Shown here piece by piece: positions 1 to 9,589 of a stretch of DNA of 21,950 nt. Positions within the stretch are counted from its first letter, which is position 1; each line of letters begins with the position of its first letter. The stretch is taken from NCBI GenBank assembly GCA_014885115.2, contig WKLE02000915.1:1-21950 (forward strand), in the 5' to 3' direction. The stretch comes from Asterionellopsis glacialis (Eukaryota > Bacillariophyta > Plagiogrammaphyceae > Rhaphoneidales > Asterionellopsidaceae). The position numbers and the translations under genes were made by a program. The notes under the pieces were generated by a model, which was not told where the DNA came from, made no database searches, and saw only the letters and a program-made list of their open reading frames with translations.

Positions 1-419
1 CGTATCCAGGGGGGCTCCGCCCCCCCCCATTTGGCGCCTCCCACCCCTCTAAGCTCCAAGGTAGGACTAACAGGTTTTCTATCTGGAAAAACAAATTACC
101 TGGTCGTATTATACCAGTACCTGTACCAGTTAGTATGTAGGTTCATTTTTTATTTGATGCGTCATACCAGTTACAGGTACATGGTCAATCATTAGATAAA
201 TCATGCTCTTCATATCTACCCGTATCTTTTCTACTGATTGTCCATAATAGCAAATGGTAAATATGATGTAAAAGTCTACGGTAGTACCTTTATGCATCAT
301 CATCCGCATTAAATAAAAAAAATTCTTTCGCCTTTTTTTCATTATGACTTGTACCAGCAAGCACGTTCGAACTGGCATGCTCGTTAGATTTGTCAATGCT
401 AGACGATGAAATGAAATAA
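1..419. other. Left flank, no gene seen
   Basis: This is sequence outside the left end of the transposon. Positions 9-25 form a perfect hairpin: six G, loop CTCCG, six C, followed by more C. Two GTAC-rich stretches occur at 112-129 and 165-182. The open frames crossing this stretch on the minus strand run across the transposon boundary and have no recognisable composition or motif, so I treat them as chance. Confidence 0.5.
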
Positions 420-440
420 GAGCCTGTACTGCGAAAAACC
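420..440 (+). repeat. Left terminal inverted repeat
   Basis: 21-bp repeat; the single mismatch to the right copy is at its 14th base (G here, A there). The outer flank reads ATAA. Confidence 0.78.
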
Positions 441-595
441 AAATATCGGACCCCCTTTTGGGACCTGACCACCACCGGGCACCAAAACCTAACTCCCACA
501 TGTCTAAAAAGTTCATACGAAGCATCAGAACGTTCCCAGAACATTGCAGAACAATGTAATAAAGCAATGAAATCCGCTTTTTCCGGATGGAAGGC

Positions 596-670
596 CAGGC
601 TAAAGTGAACTCAAATTTTGGAGAGCTCGAAAAATTGAAAAAAAATTGATAGAGGGACAGGCTAAAGTGA
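596..670. repeat. Short direct repeat inside the left end of the transposon
   Basis: CAGGCTAAAGTGA occurs at 596-608 and again at 658-670, 62 bases apart, each copy followed by an ACTC/GCTC-like continuation. It lies between the terminal repeat and the 3' end of the transposase-like gene, where subterminal transposase-binding repeats commonly sit. That role is inference only. Confidence 0.5.
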
Positions 671-708
671 GCTCTTTCAACGAGTTTATGGTCAACTAGA
701 ACTCAAAG

Positions 709-1493
709 TCATGTTTCCTCAGTGTCCTCAACGACAACTCCATGGATGGTATCTTCCAAATCTTCAGTATTCTCCTGTGCAATTGTACGCAGTTCCTCAA
801 TTTCTGCAAGCTCTGTGTTCGTATCAAACTCATTTGTCAGGGCGTCGTTCACACTTCCATTGTTGCTGCTGCCATCGCCATTGTTCGGCCGCTGTTCCCT
901 TTCTTGCAACTGTTTGGATGCCCTTAGTGTGAGCTGATTCATTTCTGCAGGAGACAGGGCAAAGAAAGCCTTGACTCGAGCAATGGAAACAGTGTGTTGT
1001 TCTTGCCATGTGTAATGCATCACTGTCTCCAACAGTATTACGTGCACTCTCTCACCAGATGTTTTCCTTGCTGCTTCTTTCTTGCCATCTTCGTACATTC
1101 ATTTTAGGGCAATTAACATTTGAGATGACATTGGTGTTGCCTTTTGTTGCTTGGGATATTGTGCCCATCCAGCAATAACAGCAGCAGGAATGTCTGTAAC
1201 TTCTTCATGGTTATTTTGAAGAACTGAAGTAGGAGCAGCGGCTGCAACAAACTCGGCAATTGCATTGTTGAGTGCTTCAGAAATAGCTTCTGCTTTTGCT
1301 TTTGCTAGAGGTAGGGCTGTGATGTTGCCATTGTTGGTAGTAATATTATTATCATTTTCCATCATAGTGGTGGTGGTGTTGTTGTTGTCATCATCAGTGG
1401 TGGTAGTGGTGGTGGTTGTACATTCATTATTGTTGTTGTCATCAGTAGTTGCGTCAGTAGTCGAGGTATTATTGTTATCTGCCATGGTGGTGC

Positions 1494-1572
<79 letters not shown>

Positions 1573-4550
1573 ATTGTTGTTATTGTTGTTATTGTTGTTA
1601 TTGTTGTTGTTGTTGTTGTTGTCAGCAGTAGTAGTGGTGGTGCTGGAGTTTTTGTTGTTATCAGCAGTGGTAGTAGTGGTTGTTGTACATTTTATTATTC
1701 TTGTTGTCAAAGGTGGTAGTGGTGGTGCCTTTGTTTGATGGTGATGATACAGGGATAAATAGAGGTGGTTTTGCTGATAATTTAAAATTGGACAATTCAA
1801 CAATCAATGGTAATAACCGGCAATGTTCAACACAATGTTTTGTGATATGTTTGGGCTTTGTAATGTTGGACTGTGTGTAAACTTTGGAAGCAACGTTTCT
1901 GGTTTTGGGCCATGAAATTTCATGTGTTGCATGTACACCTGTCTTAACTTTGAATGCTGTTTCAAGAAGATTTCCTGTTAACTGTGAACCATCAATCAAC
2001 ATTGCAGTGGAGCCAGCAATACCACCATCAAAGTTTAATGCATGAAAGATACCAACTTCAGTTATGATGTCATTCCCATCTTCAAGGTAGGATTGAAAAT
2101 GTAAGTTCACATAGGAGAAGTGGGTGTCTAACTTGCCCTTCCCTGTTTGTGCTTCTGTGTTAATCCAATTGGATACCCAAATTCTCCAGCATCATTTTCT
2201 TCTTCTTTAAATTTTTTATTCAAAAAATAGATAAAGACAATAAAGTTGTGAGATGAGAAGCATGAAGCATTGTCACTTTGGATAATTGCTTCGTTTATTG
2301 CCGGGTACATGCTCCAAATATGTAGCAGAAGTCTCTTGATACATGTGGCGACTTGTACAACATCTTGACTAGAATATTTATCAATCACTGTTTCAAAGAA
2401 CTTGAAGGTAAGACCGACTCTCTCTTGTCCCTTGTACATTTTCTTTTCTTTTCATATCATTGTACCACCAAGAAGTGACATTCAAAGTTTACCAAAGTAT
2501 TCAACTTGTCCTTCTCTGTATTTATCAGGAAGGACCTTTTGTTTATGATCCATGACAATAATACAGTTGGACCCATGTAGTTGATTCATGTTTTTCTTTA
2601 TGGCATCAAACTGAATTTGTGCCCTTACATGGTGAGCCATGTAATGTTTCAGAGAATCAGACATGTCGGGAATACTTGCTCTCATTTGTTTCAATTCACT
2701 TGTCAACTCAGGTTCAATCATGGTATCTTGATCTTCATCTACAACATCAAGAGTATGTTCAAATTTAGAAAAGAAATTGAACATGTTGGAACAAACTTTA
2801 CAAGCACTTGTGTTGTGATTCTGATGGGTGGTACAATTATGATTGGTCATACTATTGACAGCAAATGTACAACAGTGTATAGAATCATTACTTCTAATTT
2901 GAGATGTGTATGGTTGTATTCATAGGCCAAAAAGATAAGGATATCATCAATCTGCTTCTCTAAGCTGTTGAAGTCATCACAAATGGTCCATTGGTGTGCT
3001 TCATTGGGATTCAAACAGTGAATTCATGGCAAACAACAAATTGAATCAATACTTTCCATTCATTCAAGCATACATTTGAATACAGTAATTGTATGTTTTA
3101 GCTTTGCCTAATAAGTAGACAAACCAGTTTTAGTTTCTCCTCTTTTTGTAAGCAACCTACAGATACCATAAAATGTATCCCTACCAACAGGTTGAACATG
3201 ATCATTTCCACAAACCGTTGAGTAATCTTAGAAGAGACAATGCAAAGGCCTTACTCCACGTTCGTACACAGGCATGTTTTCAAAAGTATGACCACCCATC
3301 TGGACATTTCTAGTGTAGCCTGGCTTTACAGGCAACATATCTTGAAGATATATTACAATGTGGCACAATTTTGTTGGATCAATTCTGTACAAGTATATTT
3401 TTTTAGGAACTGTCATACCTTGTACAATTCTACTAAAAGTTATCCTCAAAGCCCTAGACATGATACGCCCCAAAACTTGTCTTGATTTGGGTGTAACTTC
3501 CTTATGTTCATCACCAATAAATGACTCTCTCAATTTGGTTGCACAAAATTTTTGTGTAAATGATGCTGAGAGCAAAGACAGAGCAACCACCGTACTACTG
3601 GTAGAATCTCCATAGAGTGCTAATTGATCAGTATTTTTTTTTTTTTGTGATGTATCTGTAATTCTTTGACTTCTTTGACATATGACAGGATCATCCTCCA
3701 GAAATAAATCTCTGCATACTGCTGGATTCTCAGTACATACTCTCCAACTTTTCCAAAATAAATAGAAATAAAGGTTTTGCCCAATAATAGCCACCAGCAG
3801 ATCTATTTTTCTTAGAAGTTTCTGAACACAGGAAACTTTCTGTATAACCAGTATCAAGAATTCCTGATATGTCTTTTTGAATTGATTCATTATCTCCACC
3901 AAGAAGTTCCAGTACAGTAGCCAACACTAACTTCTGAGGTGACATTTTGTTTTTAGTCTTACATGGTCATAGATTTTTGTACTTCTGCAGTAAATAGTCA
4001 GACATTAAGTCCCTGATAGACAAAATTGAATTCTTTGAAGTATCTTTTGGAAAAGAACTGGATTTTACTATCCTGGGGGAAAAGTTCTTGTATTTTCTTG
4101 AACTCCAATATCACGTACAAAAGTATTTGATGGTGTGCTACTCTCCACTGGTTTCTCTACTCTATCATTCATAAGAAATGATGACATGTCCTCATCAGTG
4201 TCCAAAAGAACACTTTCTGAGAGTGTTCCAAGAACTTTCCTTGTACGGGATTGTTTGCTTGCAGGATGAATTGGAGGGCGTATGTACGTTCCTTGTTCCT
4301 TGGTATTCTTCTTTCATTTTCCAACAGCACCTTCCTTGATGTGCCCGAGTTTCTTGTAACATTGCCTACTTTGAGGACAGTAATGACACCATCCACAACT
4401 GGAACAAGCCCCCTTCTTCTTAGGTGCGTGCAAAAGGCAAGACATGATCTTGTTTGTAATAGTTCTGTGAGTTCTGTGATAATCATCAACAGCGTAATGA
4501 AATGAGACAAAACAAAACTTTGGTGCACCATGATTTCCAAACCATCAGGA
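709..4550 (-). pseudogene. Transposase-like pseudogene with Cys cluster and DDE-like triad
   Basis: This is one long minus-strand gene, read in pieces because its frame changes about five times (near 4078, 3770, 2900, 2185 and inside the poly-Asn tract). Order of segments: a cysteine cluster near 4360-4420 (CSSCGWCHYC, then CYKKLGH); a segment beginning MSPQKLVLATVLELLGG (3945 downward); a segment from about 3730 to 2930; a Cys/His-rich stretch (near 2880-2790). A possible catalytic core follows: first Asp in IVMDHKQK (near 2550), second in SDNASCF (near 2270), Glu in TEAQTGKGKLD (near 2140), with spacing of roughly 93 and 39 residues. Next come a poly-Thr/poly-Asn linker (1380-1700) and a charged C-terminal helical part ending at 709. 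In-frame stops: TGA at 4314, 3967, 3060, 3024, 2482, 2452 and 1099, TAG at 3108, TAA at 3228 (lowest coordinate of each). The DDE assignment is inferred from spacing and motif shape; the family is not recognised. The stops and frameshifts make a working product very unlikely. Confidence 0.7.
1495..1622 (-). repeat. GTT/AAC trinucleotide microsatellite (poly-Asn)
   Basis: There are about 25 uninterrupted GTT units up to about 1571, then alternating TTATTGTTG units to about 1620. On the minus strand it reads AAC/AAT, encoding roughly 40 Asn inside the transposase-like pseudogene, with Thr-rich flanks. On the plus strand it gives a meaningless poly-Leu frame. The reading frame of the pseudogene switches across this region, as expected of slippage. 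Confidence 0.9.
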
Positions 4551-4696
4551 TCTAGAAGCTCATACTACCACCAAAATGTTCATAATGAGACAAAGATTCT
4601 GTTTCTGTACATTATTTGGTGGTTTGGAAGCTTGTGATATTTTGACCTATTTTGGGCATTTTTGGATCTTGGTGGAAAATGGGGGTCTGAGGGGTC

Positions 4697-4717
4697 GGTT
4701 TTTTGCAGTACAGGCTC
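4697..4717 (-). repeat. Right terminal inverted repeat
   Basis: Reverse-complement copy of the left repeat, 20 of 21 bases identical. ATAA follows directly outside at 4718-4721. Confidence 0.78.
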
Positions 4718-5352
4718 ATAATAACCTCTGTTGATTGTTCTTTTTGCTTATTTGCACCAGAATTTGTTCATAACACAGATGAAGACGTTATCAATGAGAG
4801 CAGCATCAGCAAATAACAATTATTTAACAATTCGGTTTCAACTTTAATCAAGCGCTTAGCTCAGCTCATCAATGTTCTTTCTTATGAAGTACTGATGTAT
4901 TCTTATGAACACTGAAGAACTTCATATGATCACTTAGATGCTTCATGGGATGAGTTACACACCAAGGTAAAGTACTGTGCAATAAATTGTGATGTTGATG
5001 ATATTCACAGCAATGCCAACAATTGCAACCAAAAATTGTTGGTCAAAATACAAAATGGCAATCAATCATATTTGAAATAGAAAAGTATTGTATACTTGGT
5101 TTTCTTTTAATCCTTCATCATCTTTATGGAAGGTTTCTCAGTGAATAACCACAATGAGCAAATAAGATTGAAAAAAATGTGAAACAAGAAAAAACAGTCA
5201 ACAATCAAGTACAATTCACTATCATTTCTTAATGTTTTTCTATTGTGTTACTCAGTGTCTTTTTATTGTTGTTTTTCAATTTTAACTAAATATCATCAAC
5301 ATTGGGATTCACTGTATGTACTGTTCTTCATCGTTGTGCCAAGCTCATAAAT
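4718..5352. other. Spacer between the two accessory blocks, no gene seen
   Basis: AT-rich sequence to the right of the transposon. No frame of useful length, no RNA gene and no repeat family was recognised. Confidence 0.5.
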
Positions 5353-5376
5353 GGGGGGGGGGAGGAGGGGGTGTTT
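5353..5376 (+). repeat. G-rich inverted repeat, left copy
   Basis: A run of ten G, then AGGAGGGGG and TGTTTGGA. Its reverse complement, with small length differences in the G runs, recurs at about 7676-7698 (TGTTTAGA end). It may be the left end of an element enclosing the channel pseudogene; low complexity makes chance matching easy. Confidence 0.4.
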
Positions 5377-6078
5377 GGAGTACAATTTCTCAAAAACATG
5401 CAATATTATTAAAATTATTTATTTGGTAGTAAAAAAGTAGTCAAATTAATCAAGGTGGGGACATTTTAAAATAGTGTCAGTCATAATATATTCTACATAA
5501 ATTATTAGTAAGGTTAGTGCACTTTATTAAATTACTGTATATATATAATAAATGTTCCATGTATCAGAAACAAAATTTCCTGTGCACGAAGTACTTTAGT
5601 AGTAGTAGTAGAATAATTTTGTGGGTCTCTCCTCAAGCGATGCGGTCCTACTTAATAGTCCTACCTATGATACTATCAAATTCTAGCCGGTACAGGTACC
5701 GTTTCCCTGATTCTGTTCCAGGTACCTGTTGGTATCAACATTAGATTGCTACGTAGCTTTTAGGAATAAAACAATTCAGAAATACTAAACATTCCTGTTC
5801 CTGTAGAGGATGTAAAGATTTCAACGCAAGGAGCTTACTTATTTGTGCCAAAAGACTCATTTTGCCGGTCCGCCCAAGTCTGGGGTCACATAGTATACGG
5901 TAGTCCAAGTCTCCAAGCAAAACACAACTCCAAATCGACTATCTGACAAGTAAGTCTAGCAAAGTGTGCATGATAAGTGGCAGCATCTCAAGCATTCTGT
6001 AATCTGTCTGTCATCCGCAATACAACCATAGAGAACACACTGTATGCAAAGTACATATTTGTGGAATAGAAAGTGAAA
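5377..6078. other. Non-coding stretch upstream of the channel relic
   Basis: AT-rich with stops in all frames. A GTAC palindrome (CGGTAC AG GTACCG) lies at 5688-5701, with another AGGTACCT at 5720-5727. A possible GTAAGT donor near 5949 could pair with the AG at 6068-6069 as a further upstream intron of the channel relic, but no convincing coding sequence precedes it. Confidence 0.4.
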
Positions 6079-7301
6079 ATGACAGCCAAAGATGAAAGAA
6101 GTTTGTTTTTTGACAGTATTGAAGCCAATGTCTCAAGGGATTCAATCACATCCATAGATGCCAATGACATTGAGAATGCAGTTGGAACCATCAGAGACTC
6201 TCCACTTGAAAATGCAAGTGAGAAGGAAATGTTGCACTCAGTTTGTACGTGTGCAGCAACTGAAAAAGGAAGTAATTTCTATGAGTACAAAGATTCTTTC
6301 TACGATGTCTTTTGTTACCTTGCAGGTAAGTCAAATACAACCAATGTGAGGTTCAAATGTCTCTATTCTTGCCGTAGGCCATAAAAAACTATGACCTTCT
6401 CCATCTACTAATGTTGTTATTATTTTTAGGTGGCCCTGATGATACGATAGACATCCTAGATCTTGTATGTGGTAAGTTTACTAAAAAGAGTGGATAGTGT
6501 GCATTGCAATCTTGTTTTTCCTTTTTTTTTGTAGTCTGATCTATGTTGCCTGCATTTGATAGGATCAGTTGTGGTGATCATTTTCTTGAATGTTGTAATT
6601 GCAATTGTCTCAAATGCATGGTATGTATTTGTGAAGATGTCAATAGTAGTTCTGCACATGCACTGCTTGTTTGCTCAGCATTTTTCTTACTGGCAACACT
6701 ATATACTTTATACTTTTTTCTCAACAGGGATGAAGCCGCCGACAAGAGAGCTCAACTTGAATTCTGGATCAACTGCATTAGTTATTTTAATGAAGCGATG
6801 CCTATTTCCAACACATTGAGAGGTATTGAGAAGAAAATCAATAGCAGCTTTCTGTCCGGATACATCAACAAGGTGTGTTCTGATGCAGTATATGTTGTTG
6901 CATTGAGTGAAATACAAGAAAAAAACTGGATACAAAAGTCAAAGGCAGTCATGGACATTTGTTTCATTTCCATTTTCAAGTATCTTATTTGTTTTCCTTA
7001 AGGAACAATTACCTTTGGCATCTTCTGGCCAAACTCTATGCGTAAACTTATTCTTTCCAACACTTCCAAACCACCTGATAGTATGGAAGGATATATTGAA
7101 AAACTAACACAAGAACTCAAGGATATCAAAGTTGAAAAGATCAAAGTAGAGTTGAAGCTATAAAGTTTGATGGATGAAAATGTTCACTTTAAGGAGTCCA
7201 TGATTTTGGAGAAGGACAAAATCCAAGCTATTTACAACATTGTATGTTCTGGAAAGAGTGATAAAAACAAGGACCAAACAACCTGTACAAACAATGAGAC
7301 A
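6079..7301 (+). pseudogene. C-terminal relic of a TRP/polycystin-like cation channel
   Basis: Spliced reading: exon 1 6079-6325, exon 2 6430-6471, exon 3 6563-6620, exon 4 from 6728. Donors are GTAAGT, GTAAGT and GTATGT, acceptors end in AG, and frame is kept across all three introns (104, 91 and 107 bp). The product has a pore-like piece (FYDVFCYLAGGPDDTIDIL), then a hydrophobic S6-like helix (SVVVIIFLNVVIAIVSNAW) followed by a polar DEAADKRAQLEFW segment, as after S6 in TRP/PKD2-type and related ion-transport channels. After a TAA stop at 6999-7001 the same frame still encodes ITFGIFWPNSMRKLI and a coiled-coil-like tail, interrupted by TAA at 7161 and closed by TGA at 7302. S1 to S5 are absent. 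Intact introns with in-frame stops and a missing 5' half suggest a genomic (not retro) gene fragment that has decayed. Alternatively it is a short transcribed gene ending at 7001. Confidence 0.6.
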
Positions 7302-7641
7302 TGATGTAATTTTATGGGTATTCCTGATTTCTAGCGGAAACAGGCAATGGAATATAACAAGACAAGGACTGGGAGACGAGGTCAAGATGGTGTTTTATGG
7401 TATGGTTTGTTCGTCCATTAGCAAATACATTAATTCAAACAGGGGGGTTTGTTCAATGTCTACATGGAGGGCAAGATGGGTGGAGTAGAGCGAGATAAAA
7501 TCATTCCATACTTGAGGGCAAAGTATAGGGATGTTGGTTTTAACCTTTAAAAAAAGGATTTTTATAGAACTTTTCTGTTTGATTTAATGATTACAGAGCT
7601 TTATTTTTAGTACAGAGGGTTAGACTTAATCTCAATAAAGA

Positions 7642-7679
7642 AGGCCACTCTCGATATCTAAGGCCACTCTTGATATCTA
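7642..7679. repeat. Tandem pair of a 19-bp unit
   Basis: AGGCCACTCTCGATATCTA at 7642-7660 is followed directly by a copy with one change (C to T) at 7661-7679. It abuts the right G-rich inverted repeat, so it could be part of an element end. Confidence 0.8.
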
Positions 7680-7700
7680 AACACCCCCCCTCCCCCCCTT
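7676..7700 (-). repeat. G-rich inverted repeat, right copy
   Basis: On the plus strand, TCTAAACA is followed by seven C, T, seven C and TT. Read on the minus strand it resembles the G-rich block at 5353-5376, including TGTTT and the GA after it. No clear target duplication is visible. Confidence 0.4.
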
Positions 7701-8481
7701 GTAGATTTTGCTTGTTTGACGATTTACAGAGTCATGCTCTTTTTTTCTTACAGTTTACATCCCGTTGTACGCAATGCGCGTTGCATCAGGTCAACTTTCT
7801 CAAAAAATGACCCGAACTAAGTAATTTCAAGCTTTAATACTCTCTACTGAAGAATAGACGATAACTATTCAGAGCATGACGGAATATACTGAGGCGAAAG
7901 AGCGTAAGCATGTGGTGTCCCGCTGTCATTACGTATCTCTACTAGGACTACTTACCTGTCGCCGCCATTCGGAGCGCGCCACTAACTAGACTCAAAATAG
8001 CGGCGTTGTAGTAAGTATCTACGTGTTGTACTCGTACCTGTAGTCTCTATGACTCTAGAGAGTATCATACGGTTTATAGTATACTCCAGGTACCTCTAAC
8101 AAATAGAAACGTCACACTATTTTAACACAGCACAATATTACTACATACCTAACCTAAACACCCATGACATTCAATGCATGGTATTTATGATTTTTTGGGT
8201 AGCATGAAATTTAAAATTTGAGAGTGTCAAGAATGTCTCTTTCCGTCACAAATTCTTGATGAGAGCGCCGCTGTCGCCGCCGCCGTCTTAATCATGCTAA
8301 ACGCCGTCACAAAGCACGCTTTCTTCTTCCCTCCTTGCATATTATTTTTTCTCACGTTCCTTCTATTAAAATAACGCATATACTACTACACGTCCTTCCT
8401 TTCAACTATTCGACTACGTAGTACTGATATTCCATCGACTCTTAGCTAGCTACCCTCTCTAGAAATTAGAAGCAAAAGATA
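7701..8481. other. Intergenic, likely includes the 5' region of the next gene
   Basis: No gene seen. A GC-richer patch lies at 7960-8010 and another at 8262-8290 (GCC-rich). GTAC-type motifs occur near 8029-8043 and 8087-8096, and an 8-bp palindrome CTCTAGAG at 8053-8060. The last 100 bases are pyrimidine-rich and precede the ATG at 8482. Confidence 0.4.
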
Positions 8482-9117
8482 ATGACGACGACACAAACGA
8501 CAGTGATGCACGAAAGAAAAGTCTCAAACACCAACACCAGTAGTGGGATTCATCTTTTCCCGAATCATTCTCATAATGGCGATGATACGTATTGTTCTAG
8601 AAGCAGTACTGTAACCACGGAAAAGAAGAATGATATTTGCTGTCATGGTCGTCATGTTACATGGAATGAATTTGTAAGGGTAAAATACTTTGTACCAGTA
8701 GTGGAAGAAGTAGCAGAAGAAGAAGAAAAAGAGTGTGAAATGGATATTGGCTCTTTAATATCATTCGTCTTGACCAGAAAAGAAGAAGAAGACATTCAAG
8801 AAAAGACAACCAAGTTTCAAACTAATAACGAAAGACAAGAACAGCGATGGTGGTGGTGGTGGCAACAACAGCAACAACAGCGACAGGATCGTCCTTGCTC
8901 GCGATTACCATCACTAATGGAAGTAACGGCAATGACGACGACGTCGACACAGAAAGAAAATCAACACCGCCAAGAAGAAGAATTTAATTTGAAAGGAATG
9001 TATCGCATGATTGATTTTATATGTCCTAATCCATCTTGCATGGTACCACTCTTTGAACCATGTAAATGTAAGAGGAGAGAAGTGTATAATACGAAAAAAT
9101 ATTATGATGAAGTATGA
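8482..9117 (+). CDS. Hypothetical 211-aa protein with W5/Q6 tract
   Basis: Uninterrupted single-exon frame from ATG 8482 to TGA 9117. No known domain is recognised. Visible parts: a polar Thr/Ser/His-rich N-terminus (1-50); a short motif HVTWNEFVRVKYFVPV (58-73) whose VRVKYF part fits the loose RVxF docking pattern for protein phosphatase 1; a very acidic run (74-86); a tract of five Trp followed by six Gln (123-133); and a C-terminal Cys group CPNPSC-x7-CKC (181-196) that might bind zinc. It ends in a basic, Tyr-rich tail. No signal peptide or membrane segment is seen, so it is probably cytosolic or nuclear. The frame is long, starts with ATG and its low-complexity style matches the large gene at 14351-18675, which supports a real gene. 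The function is unknown and docking is inference. Confidence 0.6.
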   Translation: MTTTQTTVMHERKVSNTNTSSGIHLFPNHSHNGDDTYCSRSSTVTTEKKNDICCHGRHVTWNEFVRVKYFVPVVEEVAEEEEKECEMDIGSLISFVLTRKEEEDIQEKTTKFQTNNERQEQRWWWWWQQQQQQRQDRPCSRLPSLMEVTAMTTTSTQKENQHRQEEEFNLKGMYRMIDFICPNPSCMVPLFEPCKCKRREVYNTKKYYDEV

Positions 9118-9589
9118 AAAAGATACAGCCAGCACTGATTGTTCAAAATGATACAAGGATAACAAGCCAGAATGTGTCATCGTTGTCTCCATGTACTCTT
9201 TTTTCTCTCTTTTATAAAGAGCAAGTCTCTAGAGAGAGAAAGAGAATTGTTCGTTTGTTGTTTACAACATTCTCTCCAAGTAACCTAAATTTTATATATT
9301 ATTATATATACTGTAATACTATATACTGTAATACGTATTAAAATTTACTTTCTCAAACCCATCACAATTGTTCTACATTCATGTTCTAGTGTCTCTCCCA
9401 TTCCTCTTTCTTTGTGTTGGGACGAATTACACGATTTCCTAATAATGTCAAAGTGCGCATATTTCATTTTAATCACAATTCATACCGATCCCTTCATCTC
9501 TCACAGTCATTTCCCATTATTGTACAATATCAATATTGTATTGTATTCCTCTTCCTTCTTCTTTTTTGAATGTATTGTTGTGTTTTTTT
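9118..9589. other. Convergent spacer, no gene seen
   Basis: Lies between the 3' ends of the hypothetical gene and the intron-containing FCP gene. A 10-bp palindrome TCTCTAGAGA is at 9226-9235. A 15-bp-period tandem pair (ATATACTGTAATAC) is at 9306-9319 and 9321-9334. The rest is AT-rich and probably holds the two 3' untranslated ends. Confidence 0.5.
9306..9334. repeat. Tandem ATATACTGTAATAC pair
   Basis: Two identical 14-bp copies at 9306-9319 and 9321-9334, separated by one T, in the convergent intergenic spacer. Confidence 0.8.

Larger units (their letters stand above)
420..4717 (-). mobile_element. DNA transposon with 21-bp terminal inverted repeats, decayed
   Basis: Seen directly: positions 420-440 and the reverse complement of 4697-4717 match at 20 of 21 bases, both starting GAGCCTGTACTGC and ending AAAAACC. 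A second shared block (GACCCCC) follows about 10 bases further in at both ends. ATAA lies immediately outside both ends (416-419 and 4718-4721), which fits a 4-bp target duplication but could be chance in AT-rich DNA. The body holds one long minus-strand reading path with transposase-like features (separate entry). Known: terminal inverted repeats flanking a DDE-type gene define class II cut-and-paste elements. The superfamily is not assigned; neither the terminal sequence nor the protein matches one I can name with confidence. The many breaks in the gene mean it cannot move by itself. Confidence 0.75.

Noticed and set aside
1265..1738. 157-codon plus-strand frame of mostly Leu and Val
   Set aside because: It is only the GTT microsatellite read as poly-Leu; the minus-strand context is coding-like on both sides.
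1099..4316. TGA reassigned to an amino acid as explanation for the in-frame TGA codons
   Set aside because: The same gene also has frameshifts and TAA/TAG stops, and TGA ends a normal gene here (8482-9117).
4169..4540. 123-codon minus-strand frame
   Set aside because: Another frame of the same strand gives the cysteine cluster CSSCGWCHYC and a sensible continuation, so this longer open frame is a shadow of a broken gene.
59..5666. 11-bp inverted match (AGGTAGGACTA) at 59-69 and 5656-5666 as outer element ends
   Set aside because: The flanking motifs come in the opposite order at the two sites, and the 21-bp pair at 420/4717 is a far better terminal match.
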